From: Candidatus Cloacimonadota bacterium
Lineage (GTDB): Bacteria; Cloacimonadota; Cloacimonadia; Cloacimonadales; TCS61
Length of the DNA: 14,164 nt
Assembly: GCA_027064945.1 (NCBI GenBank)
Contig: JAMOPB010000174.1
Location: 1 to 14,164 of the forward strand
Direction of reading: 5' to 3'
Each line of letters opens with the position of its first letter. The first letter of the stretch is position 1. Positions 1 through 6,503 of this stretch are shown here, one piece after another. A program made the translations under genes and the position numbers. The notes beneath the pieces are model-generated. The model ran no database searches. It saw nothing but the letters and a program-made list of their open reading frames with translations, and was not told the origin of the DNA.

Positions 1-810
1 ATAGTTTGGAACTTTTATCTTATCCATTCCCGGTTTTATCTTATTATAATTTCCTTTTAATAATTCAGCTTTCTGCTTCCATTCTGTTTCTTTCTCAGCC
101 GAAGCAAGTTCAACTTGCATTTTCTCAATCTTCCTACTTATTTTTTTAATTTGCTTATTTACTATCTTAATAGCAGCAGATCTTTTTTTCTCATTACGCT
201 TATAAAAAATTTCTTGGTAGTAAATATAATTAAAAAAGTCATTTACGTTCCGGAATCCGTCCGAACTATTTTCTAAGATAATATTCCCCTCTTTTTTTAG
301 AGGGAAGATAATTTGTTCCGATACGTTCTTATATTCCACATCAGGGGCTTTATATTCAACTGCCGGAATAATCTGACGATGTCTGTTTTCTGCAAATGAG
401 ATCTTCTTCTTGCAATCAATTATCATATTGGAACTATTAACCAAGATGATGTTTTGATATCTAGGAATTAACTCAATAACTAGCGAATAATTTTGTTTTT
501 GATTATAGATATCAATTTTTTCAAATTGGAAGTAAATTATTCTATCTGTTTTTGAAATTTCAATTCCATTTAAACGTGCACTACTAAGATGCGTAGAGAT
601 AACCGAAAGATCATTTGCTTCTTGCCAAGGCAGAAAATTTTCTTCTGTAAAGAAACAAAAAGTATCTTCAGAAGCTAAATTTATCTGTAGAAAAACATTC
701 TTTTTACGAAAGATTATTCTATATTGATCTTCATATTTTTCAATTTTTTTAAAAACTGCTTTTGCATTGGAATTCGCATTCGCCCAAGCAGCTAAGTATT
801 TATATTTCAT
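1..810 (-). CDS. rqcH: RqcH/NEMF-like NFACT-family protein, N-terminal part (runs off left edge)
   Basis: Reading the minus strand from an ATG at 810 gives 270 uninterrupted codons to the window edge, so the C-terminal half is missing. The start follows a TAGGAG Shine-Dalgarno site four bases upstream. Residues 1 to about 145 look like the NFACT-N domain: the conserved Asp-Arg pair is D89-R90 (SKTDRIIYFQF), followed by VIELIPRYQNIILVN, the family's 'L-x-EL-x-GR-x-x-N-IIL' segment, and by NRHRQIIPAVEY. A charged coiled coil runs from about 190 to 250, then comes the signature ELLKGNYNKIKPGM near 249-262. In the family, RqcH binds stalled 50S subunits carrying peptidyl-tRNA and directs C-terminal alanine tailing. 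The spacing between the NRHRQ motif and the coiled coil is about 80-100 residues shorter than in Firmicutes RqcH, so the helix-hairpin-helix pair seems absent. Family assignment is firm; equivalence of function is inferred. Confidence 0.85.
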   Translation of the reverse strand, partial: MKYKYLAAWANANSNAKAVFKKIEKYEDQYRIIFRKKNVFLQINLASEDTFCFFTEENFLPWQEANDLSVISTHLSSARLNGIEISKTDRIIYFQFEKIDIYNQKQNYSLVIELIPRYQNIILVNSSNMIIDCKKKISFAENRHRQIIPAVEYKAPDVEYKNVSEQIIFPLKKEGNIILENSSDGFRNVNDFFNYIYYQEIFYKRNEKKRSAAIKIVNKQIKKISRKIEKMQVELASAEKETEWKQKAELLKGNYNKIKPGMDKIKVPNY

Positions 811-953
811 AACGCTCCTAGCACAATAAACTGAAACGATAGCAAAAAAATATCTGCCAATTTGTCTATAAAAATATCCACACTCCGATATTTACTTAAA
901 ATTCAAAGATTTATTTCTACTTTGCTACAGCATATTTATCAGATGAATTAATC

Positions 954-987
954 TTGACACAATAGATTGTAAATTTGAATTTATATT
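954..987 (+). promoter_or_regulatory. Possible promoter of the FecR-barrel gene
   Basis: A perfect TTGACA lies at 954-959 and a TATATT at 982-987, 34 bases before the ATG at 1021. The 22-base spacer is too long for a standard sigma-70 promoter, and closer -10 candidates (such as AATTTA at 978-983) are poor. TAAATTTG at 970-977 also matches the Bacteroidetes -7 consensus TAnnTTTG, but no TTG lies at the right distance upstream. The 210-base divergent gap (811-1020) must hold promoters for both genes. I could not pick a convincing one for the minus-strand gene. Confidence 0.3.
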
Positions 988-1020
988 AAATTATATTTAA
1001 GCTAAAAATCGGAGGGCTTT

Positions 1021-3183
1021 ATGAATAAAAGGAATATTTTTTTATTTTTGATGATTGTTAATGTTATTGGTTTATTTGCGATTGATTCTGTTGCAACTAC
1101 TTTGATAACAAAAGGTGATGTTGAGTTAAATAGGAACAATATTATCTACCAAGTATCTCCCGGAGATGCGCTATTTAACGATGATGAAATAAGTTGTAGA
1201 GAAAAATCTTATGCTGCAATTAGATTTACAGATAACAGTTCTGTTGTAAAAATCTTCCCACAAAGTGTATTATTAATTCATTCTGAGAAAAAAAGTAGCG
1301 GAGATATTGAAAAAAGTAACATCCTTAAAATTGGTGAAATTTGGGCAAAAGTAACACCAAATACAGGAGCTTTCGAAATTGTAACTCCTACTACTGTTGC
1401 AAGTGTTAAAGGTACAGGCTTTCTACTTTCCGTAGATGAAAACGGCGTAACTGACCTGTACACTGTCGATGGTGCTGTTGAATTCAAAAATCGCTTTGAT
1501 GGTATTACTGCTACAGTCTCAGCCGGAAACAAAGGAACCAGTAATGGACAAGGACAAATTGTTGTAGAACCATTTTCAATGTCTGACTTGCCAAAAAATA
1601 TAAGAAATTTCTTAGATGAAGAAATTGAAGAACCAAAGCAAAACAATCAAAATGGCTCTTCCAGACCAAATATAGATAGACCTACTGCTCCGGATGTAGA
1701 TATTCCTGAAGATGATTCTGAAGAATCAAGCGGAGGTGGAACTTTTGGTTTAGCACCTCTTAGCATGGCAGGTGGAATCGGTTCAGTTAGCGAAGGTGAT
1801 AATTTCTATACTAAAATAAGTTTAATGCCGGAATTGCGTTTTGGAAAATTTGGGCTTGGATTAAATGTAGAGCTTATGATTAACTCTGAAGGAAAAGTAA
1901 GAGAGGAAGATTGGGATGATTGGGAAGATTATGTAAATAAATTATATTATTTACGCTATGGTCATCGTGGCGATAAAATCTACGGACAAATCGGAGCTAT
2001 TCCGTCATATACTTTGGGTCAAGGGCTTATCATGAAAAATTATACCAATATGCTTCATTATCCTGATGCAAAGCAAATTGGACTTCAGCTTGGCGGTCAA
2101 ATTCCAACAATGGATATGCAAGCAGAAATTTTTACTTCTAATATTACTAAAAACGAAATCTTAGCAGGTAGCTTCTCTTTAGCACCAATTAAATCTTCCG
2201 GAATTCCAATTTTGCAAAACATCCGTTTTGGCTTAACTGCTGCACATGATACTAACCAAATCAATGGACTTAGTGATAGGGATGACGACGAATATCCTGA
2301 TGTATTTGACGATTATCCTGATAATGAAGATTGGCACAATGAAATAGATTTCAATCAAGATTACTACCAATCTCTTTATCTTGAAATAAACGAAAATGCT
2401 TCAATGCAAGATTTTGAAGATTGGTTTGAAAATTCAGAACTCCTTAACTCTCTACGCAATCCTTCTTTTGATGAGTTAACAGATTCTCTTGGAACTAAAG
2501 ATGTTACTATCCTTGGTTTCGATTATGATCTTCCTTTATACAGTAGTAAAGTTTTCTCAATCGGGCATTATGCTGAAGTTGCAAAATTTATAGATTCAGA
2601 TTCAGACAAAGGTGCAGGATTTATTTTCCCGGGCTTCTATTCTAAATTCCTTATCTTCCAAGCTAATTTAGAATATCGCCAATATCAAGATGAATTTATT
2701 CCCGGTTTCTTTGATAAACTATATGACGATCAACGTGCTACAGCTTATAATTCTCCTGAAAATTTTGTTGTTACTAAGTTAGACAGAATAAGTGAATACA
2801 AAGAATCTCAGGGATGGTATGGAAGTTTAACTTCAAACTTATTCAGAGTTTTATATCTAACTGTTGCTTATGAAGATATGTATTCAGATGATAATTCAAA
2901 CAGATCTATCTGGGGAAATATTAGTTTAGAAAAAAGTATGATTCCAAAACTTAATCGAGCTGAAATCAATTATTTACAAAAAGATTTTAAGCAAATTTCC
3001 AAACTTCATTTTAAAGGTGAAAATGCTCATATCGAAGGAATTGTAGGTTATGGTATTTCAGCTAATACCGAATTAGTATTAAACTATCGTGTTCAATATA
3101 TCGATCTGAATAACGATAATATTATCAAAGGCAAAGACGAAACAATCACATCAATGTCGATGGGAGTAGAATTTAAATTCTAA
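1021..3183 (+). CDS. Secreted FecR-domain protein fused to an outer-membrane beta-barrel
   Basis: The 720-residue product starts at an ATG five bases after GGAGG (1011-1015). Residues 1 to about 20 form a signal peptide (MNKR, then a hydrophobic run ending near FA). Residues about 25-185 are a FecR domain: 'GD' after an early turn, then FEIVTPTTVASVKGTGF (118-134) and TDLYTVDGAVEF (144-155). A low-complexity acidic/proline linker (about 198-240) precedes a region rich in alternating hydrophobic and aromatic strands (about 245-720) that ends in GVEFKF, a C-terminal Phe typical of outer-membrane barrels. Residues 418-437 carry a dense Asp loop (DRDDDEYPDVFDD...) resembling calcium-binding thrombospondin-type-3 repeats. 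No inner-membrane segment follows the FecR domain, so it probably lies in the periplasm or outside rather than acting as a classical anti-sigma regulator. No ECF sigma gene is adjacent. The barrel's substrate is unknown. Confidence 0.75.
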   Translation: MNKRNIFLFLMIVNVIGLFAIDSVATTLITKGDVELNRNNIIYQVSPGDALFNDDEISCREKSYAAIRFTDNSSVVKIFPQSVLLIHSEKKSSGDIEKSNILKIGEIWAKVTPNTGAFEIVTPTTVASVKGTGFLLSVDENGVTDLYTVDGAVEFKNRFDGITATVSAGNKGTSNGQGQIVVEPFSMSDLPKNIRNFLDEEIEEPKQNNQNGSSRPNIDRPTAPDVDIPEDDSEESSGGGTFGLAPLSMAGGIGSVSEGDNFYTKISLMPELRFGKFGLGLNVELMINSEGKVREEDWDDWEDYVNKLYYLRYGHRGDKIYGQIGAIPSYTLGQGLIMKNYTNMLHYPDAKQIGLQLGGQIPTMDMQAEIFTSNITKNEILAGSFSLAPIKSSGIPILQNIRFGLTAAHDTNQINGLSDRDDDEYPDVFDDYPDNEDWHNEIDFNQDYYQSLYLEINENASMQDFEDWFENSELLNSLRNPSFDELTDSLGTKDVTILGFDYDLPLYSSKVFSIGHYAEVAKFIDSDSDKGAGFIFPGFYSKFLIFQANLEYRQYQDEFIPGFFDKLYDDQRATAYNSPENFVVTKLDRISEYKESQGWYGSLTSNLFRVLYLTVAYEDMYSDDNSNRSIWGNISLEKSMIPKLNRAEINYLQKDFKQISKLHFKGENAHIEGIVGYGISANTELVLNYRVQYIDLNNDNIIKGKDETITSMSMGVEFKF

Positions 3184-3199
3184 GAATAAAAAAATATCT

Positions 3200-3239
3200 A
3201 AAAATGGTTCTGCAATTTAGTTGTAGAACCATTTTTTTT
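3200..3239 (+). terminator. Rho-independent terminator after the FecR-barrel gene
   Basis: A 16-base-pair stem pairs 3200-3215 with 3221-3236, with one G-U wobble and a five-base TTTAG loop. The 3' arm runs directly into eight Ts (3232-3239). The core is TGGTTCT/AGAACCA. The A-rich 5' flank means the hairpin could also stop minus-strand transcription. It sits immediately upstream of the Shine-Dalgarno site of the next gene. Confidence 0.85.
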
Positions 3240-3243
3240 AAGG
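3240..3243 (+). promoter_or_regulatory. Shine-Dalgarno site that sets the TatD-family start
   Basis: AAGG at 3240-3243 lies six bases before the ATG at 3250. An upstream in-frame TTG at 3244 begins directly after this site with no spacer, so the ATG is the better start. Confidence 0.6.
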
Positions 3244-3249
3244 TTGAAC

Positions 3250-3957
3250 ATGATTGGATTAATTGATGCTCATTGCCATTTGGCAGATGAAAAACTTAAG
3301 AATTATAATTTATCAAAAGATGATGATATTGCCGGTGTTCTTTCTGTTGCATTAAACTTGGAACAAGCTAATTGGCATAAGGCAAATGCACAAGCCAAAA
3401 TGCAATGGATAGCCGGCAATCATCCATTATTTACAGTAAGTTTTACGATTGAACAGTTAGAACAATTAGTTCAAGAAAAAGCAATTATTGGGATAGGAGA
3501 AATTGGATTTGATAAACGAGCAAATAATTTGCCATATCAAAAAGATCTTTTATTAGAACAACTTGCTTTAGCAAATGATTATGATTTGCCGGTGGTATTT
3601 CATGTAGTAAAAGAGTATTATCAATTGTTGAAAATCATAAAAAATAATTTCCCCAAAACACGCGGTTTTTTTCATAGTTTCAATTCATCTTTGCAAGTGA
3701 TGAGGGAATTTGAAAATTTTGCTTTTTCTTTTAATTGCAATTTTTCAAAAATTGAAATCCTGCAAAAAGCTTATGCTGATGAAAAACTACTTCTGGAGAC
3801 AGATTCGCCCTATCAAAAACCTTTTACTGATACGAAAGAATTTAATACTCCCCAAAATATAATTTCTTCCTGCCAAGAAAAAAGCGGATTATTAAATATT
3901 CCGAAAGAAAAACTTATTCAAGCTCAATATAATTGTTTCAATCAAATATTCGGTTGA
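3250..3957 (+). CDS. TatD-family metal-dependent hydrolase
   Basis: The 235-residue protein has the TatD set of metal ligands in order: H8-x-H10 in IDAHCHL, E84 in GIGEIGFD, H118 in PVVFHV, H142 in FFHSFNSS and D185 in LLETDSPY. H58 in GNHPLF matches the family's GxHP motif. Members are divalent-metal TIM-barrel hydrolases, several shown to act as DNases or 3'-5' exonucleases and linked to DNA repair or nucleic-acid turnover; the protein is expected to be cytoplasmic. At 235 residues it is somewhat shorter than the usual 255-265, with a compressed region between the H142 and D185 segments. Which TatD subgroup it belongs to cannot be decided by eye. It starts right after a strong terminator, and tcdA follows after a 44-base gap in the same direction, so the two may share a transcript. 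Confidence 0.88.
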   Translation: MIGLIDAHCHLADEKLKNYNLSKDDDIAGVLSVALNLEQANWHKANAQAKMQWIAGNHPLFTVSFTIEQLEQLVQEKAIIGIGEIGFDKRANNLPYQKDLLLEQLALANDYDLPVVFHVVKEYYQLLKIIKNNFPKTRGFFHSFNSSLQVMREFENFAFSFNCNFSKIEILQKAYADEKLLLETDSPYQKPFTDTKEFNTPQNIISSCQEKSGLLNIPKEKLIQAQYNCFNQIFG

Positions 3958-3989
3958 CCTTCCAACTAAACTTGAAATTTTGCCTTAAG

Positions 3990-3995
3990 AAGGAG
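3990..3995 (+). promoter_or_regulatory. Shine-Dalgarno site that sets the tcdA start
   Basis: AAGGAG at 3990-3995 stands six bases before the ATG at 4002. A longer in-frame reading from an ATG at 3933 would overlap the preceding gene and add 23 residues outside the family's normal N-terminus. The downstream ATG is therefore preferred. Confidence 0.85.
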
Positions 3996-4001
3996 AAAAT
4001 A

Positions 4002-4739
4002 ATGGAACAATTTAATAGAACAAGTTTACTTTTTGGTGAAGATGCAATAGAAAAATTCCAAGCCAGCAGAGTAGCAATAATGGGGCTTGGCGGAGTAGGC
4101 TCTTATGCTGCTGAAGCATTGGCAAGAAGCGGAATAGGTAAATTCTTATTAGTAGATTTTGATACAATTAGCATCACCAATATCAACCGTCAATTACCGG
4201 CACTGCATGAAACCATCGGTAAATTGAAAACTGAAGCAATGCGTGATAGGTTACTGAAAATAAATCCAAATTTAGAAATAGATATTTATTCTGACTTTTG
4301 CGCAGAAGATTCTAGGAATCATCTTCTGGAAAATCTGGATTTTGTTGTAGATGCGATAGATAGTCTCACTCCAAAAGTCGGATTATTGGAAGAGTGTTAT
4401 CACCTAAAAATACCAATAATTTCATCAATGGGCGCTGCCGGAAAATTTGATCCTTCTCAAATACAAATGGCAGATCTTAGCAAAACAAAGAATTGTCCAT
4501 TAGCAAAGATGGTGCGAAAATATCTTCGCAGACGTGGGATATCCAAAGGTATTCCGGTAATTTATTCCACAGAAAAACCAATTCCGCAATATCCGCCTGA
4601 GGCAGGAACAGATAAAGAATGGGTTGGCGGACGAGGAAGAATTCGTGGAACTTTAGGTTCAGTAGTTTATATGCCTGCTATTTTTGGAATGTGGGCAGCC
4701 AGTTATGTTTTGCGAGTATTGGCAGGCAAAGAAGTTTAG
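4002..4739 (+). CDS. tcdA: tRNA threonylcarbamoyladenosine dehydratase (TcdA/CsdL)
   Basis: This 245-residue protein is a ThiF/MoeB-type E1-like enzyme. It shows the nucleotide-binding loop GLGGVGSYAAEALARSG (28-44), acidic D52 and D54, and TNINRQLPALHETIGK (59-74), whose N-R-Q is the ATP-contacting signature. It also has VVDAIDSLTPK (115-125) and the TcdA-specific SSMGAAGKFDPSQIQ (141-155), followed by the basic VRKYLRRRGI. These separate it from ThiF, MoeB and HesA, and the zinc-binding CxxC pairs of ThiF/MoeB are not seen. In the family TcdA uses ATP to cyclise t6A at tRNA position 37 to ct6A in the cytoplasm. Length is slightly below E. coli TcdA (268), with a short C-terminus. The sulfur-transfer partners csdA/csdE are not in the window. 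It faces the minus-strand add operon convergently. Confidence 0.93.
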   Translation: MEQFNRTSLLFGEDAIEKFQASRVAIMGLGGVGSYAAEALARSGIGKFLLVDFDTISITNINRQLPALHETIGKLKTEAMRDRLLKINPNLEIDIYSDFCAEDSRNHLLENLDFVVDAIDSLTPKVGLLEECYHLKIPIISSMGAAGKFDPSQIQMADLSKTKNCPLAKMVRKYLRRRGISKGIPVIYSTEKPIPQYPPEAGTDKEWVGGRGRIRGTLGSVVYMPAIFGMWAASYVLRVLAGKEV

Positions 4740-4750
4740 TTAAGCGTCAT

Positions 4751-4776
4751 AAATAACTTGCTTTTTTAGTTATTTT
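4751..4776 (+). terminator. Weak AT-rich hairpin between convergent genes
   Basis: AAATAACT (4751-4758) pairs perfectly with AGTTATTT (4768-4775) around a nine-base T-rich loop. It lies 12 bases after the tcdA stop and between convergent transcripts, so a terminator is expected here. The stem has only one G-C pair and the following T run is short. This is a candidate only. Confidence 0.3.
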
Positions 4777-4814
4777 CAAAAAACAATTGAAACTCGCACA
4801 ACTTATCTTACAAA

Positions 4815-4997
4815 TTATAAAATTAATTCCAGGAGATAAAGAATAAGATCAAATGTAAAATATGCAATTATTATGGTAGCTAAAACAATCAGCACATTTA
4901 AAAATGCAGATTTCTTCTTGTGATGATGATGATGATGAACATGCCTTTTCTTCGTAACAACTTTTCTTCTTTTAATATTTCCAGACTTATCTTCCAT
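4815..4997 (-). CDS. Small His-rich single-span membrane protein (unrecognised)
   Basis: This 60-residue ORF lies 38 bases after the rmuC stop on the same strand. A strong GAGGGG Shine-Dalgarno site (5003-5008) stands five bases before its ATG, so it is likely translated as the last gene of the add-rmuC operon. The N-terminal half is highly basic (KRRK, KKR) and contains HVHHHHHHKKK at 19-29. Residues about 31-60 form one hydrophobic helix, with D50 and E57 inside it, and the chain ends at the membrane edge. By the positive-inside rule the His tract should face the cytoplasm. I recognise no family. The six-histidine run suggests metal or nucleic-acid contact, but that is a guess. It could be a membrane anchor or adaptor working with RmuC, or an unrelated small protein. 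Confidence 0.65.
   Translation of the reverse strand: MEDKSGNIKRRKVVTKKRHVHHHHHHKKKSAFLNVLIVLATIIIAYFTFDLILYLLELIL
4921..4938. repeat. Trinucleotide microsatellite (TGA)6 encoding the His tract
   Basis: Six perfect TGA units on the plus strand, read as CAT/CAC on the minus strand, encode the polyhistidine run of the small membrane protein. Slippage here would change the number of histidines without shifting the frame. Confidence 0.8.
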
Positions 4998-5002
4998 TAT
5001 TT

Positions 5003-5008
5003 CCCCTC
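5003..5008 (-). promoter_or_regulatory. Shine-Dalgarno site of the small His-rich gene
   Basis: On the minus strand the bases read GAGGGG, five bases before the ATG at 4997. It is the main evidence that the 60-residue ORF is a real gene rather than a chance frame. Confidence 0.7.
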
Positions 5009-5035
5009 ACAATTAAGAATCGTCTTATATCTATT

Positions 5036-6502
5036 TTACACGGAATCATCATCCATCGGTAAGAATTTATCTTCGATAGATTTACTTGCTTTTGCTCCTA
5101 ATTTTTTTAATTTTTCTACTCTTCCCACTAAATTCCCTCTACCGGTTTTTAATTTATTAACAGCCTTATCATAAGATTCTTTAGCCCTATCCACATTTGT
5201 TCCAATACTTTCCAAATCTTTTAGAAATCCAACAAATTTATCATACAAAGCACCACTTTGTCGGGCAATTTCCAAAGCATTTTTCGTTTGATTTTCTTGT
5301 CGCCAGATAAAAGCAATCGTTCGTAAAGTAGCAAGCAATGTACTGGGGCTGACAATCACAATATGACGATCCAAAGCATATTTATAAAGTTCATTATCAT
5401 TCTGCATCACAGTAGCAAAACTACCTTCGATAGGCATAAATAATAGCACAAAATCAGGAGTATTGATATCTGCAATTTCGTGATAATGCTTTTTGTGCAA
5501 TCCATCAATATGAGATTTTATCGAAGTTGATAACAATTTAAGATACTTCTCTTGCTCTTGAACATTTTCAGCAGCAACGAATTTTTCATAATTAACAAGT
5601 GACACTTTTGAATCTACAATAACATCTTTTGAATCGGGAAGATGAATAATTGCATCAGGTTGATAGCGCTTACCATCTTCTGCAGTAAAACTAACTTGTG
5701 TATCATAGCCTTCACCTTTACGCAACCCTGATTCTTCCAAGATTCTTTCTAAAATCACCTCTCCCCAATTTCCTTGAACTTTTACATCTCCTTTCAAAGC
5801 TTTTGTAAGGTTATTAGCCTCTTCGCTAATCTGTTTATTCACTTCTTTCAGGTAATTTATCTGCTCAATTAAACTGTTATTACTAAGAAGATTCTCTTTA
5901 TTTGTTTGTTGTATTATATTTTGGAAATCTTTGATTTTTTCTTGCAACGGATGCAAAATTGAATCTAAATTCTCTTTATTTAACTTGGTAAATTTGAAAC
6001 TCTTTTCTTCCAAAATATCGTTTGCTAAGTTTTTAAAAGATTCTGTGAATTTATTTTGAATTTCTTCAATCTCACTTTTTTGTTTATCTAATTTCTCTGT
6101 TAGATGTTTATTTTGATTCTTATAATCCAAAAGATTTATTTCTAATTTGGATATTTCTTCTTGTTTTCGATCAATTTTCTCTTGTAATTCTTCATTTTTC
6201 TTTTCTAATAAAGCTTTCCCGGATTTCTCATTAGATAAATTTTCCAAATGATTTTCAATTTTCAATTCCAGATTAGCAATTGTTATATCTTTCTTAGAAA
6301 GTAAATCCTTCAGCTCATCAATCTGTTCATTCTTCTTAGATAACTCATCTTGCAAAATATTTAATTGCTCCGTTGAATTTTCCTTATCTTTAAGAATATA
6401 TTTATGTTCTGCATCCCATTTTGATTTAGAACTTTTGATAATGAAAACAGAAACTAATCCGCCCAGAAATAATCCGACAAATAAATAAAGTAACTGAATC
6501 AT
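5036..6502 (-). CDS. rmuC: RmuC-family protein (DNA recombination protein, PD-(D/E)xK-like fold)
   Basis: The 488-residue protein begins with a transmembrane helix (about 3-22), followed by a long Lys/Glu-rich coiled coil (about 30-170) and a linker helix region. The RmuC domain starts near 240: VQGNWGEVILERILEESGL (242-260), then YDTQVSF, YQPDAIIHLP (280-289) and VIVDSKVSL (294-302). The D283 and D297-x-K299 arrangement fits the PD-(D/E)xK nuclease-like core proposed for the family. The later segments FMPIEGSFA and IVSPSTLLATLRTIAFIW are also RmuC hallmarks. In E. coli RmuC limits inversions at short inverted repeats; its biochemical activity is poorly defined. The N-terminal anchor implies the domain hangs from the inner membrane into the cytoplasm. 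The ATG lies one base after the add stop, so translation is probably coupled. Confidence 0.93.
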   Translation of the reverse strand: MIQLLYLFVGLFLGGLVSVFIIKSSKSKWDAEHKYILKDKENSTEQLNILQDELSKKNEQIDELKDLLSKKDITIANLELKIENHLENLSNEKSGKALLEKKNEELQEKIDRKQEEISKLEINLLDYKNQNKHLTEKLDKQKSEIEEIQNKFTESFKNLANDILEEKSFKFTKLNKENLDSILHPLQEKIKDFQNIIQQTNKENLLSNNSLIEQINYLKEVNKQISEEANNLTKALKGDVKVQGNWGEVILERILEESGLRKGEGYDTQVSFTAEDGKRYQPDAIIHLPDSKDVIVDSKVSLVNYEKFVAAENVQEQEKYLKLLSTSIKSHIDGLHKKHYHEIADINTPDFVLLFMPIEGSFATVMQNDNELYKYALDRHIVIVSPSTLLATLRTIAFIWRQENQTKNALEIARQSGALYDKFVGFLKDLESIGTNVDRAKESYDKAVNKLKTGRGNLVGRVEKLKKLGAKASKSIEDKFLPMDDDSV

Positions 6503-6503
6503 G

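Noticed and set aside
811..1020. Riboswitch or structured RNA in the divergent gap before the FecR-barrel gene
   Set aside because: The region is extremely AT-rich with no stable paired stems or known riboswitch core that I could recognise.
1278..1646. 122-residue minus-strand ORF inside the FecR-barrel gene
   Set aside because: It lies wholly antisense to a well-supported domain-bearing gene, has low-complexity Ser/Pro/Phe composition, and has no ribosome-binding site of note.
3933..4001. N-terminal extension of tcdA from an upstream ATG
   Set aside because: The AAGGAG at 3990-3995 points to the ATG at 4002, and the extra 23 residues fall outside the TcdA family N-terminus.
4920..5174. 84-residue plus-strand ORF starting with six Met codons
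   Set aside because: It is the antisense shadow of the His tract and the rmuC C-terminus; the Met run is just the complement of CAT repeats.
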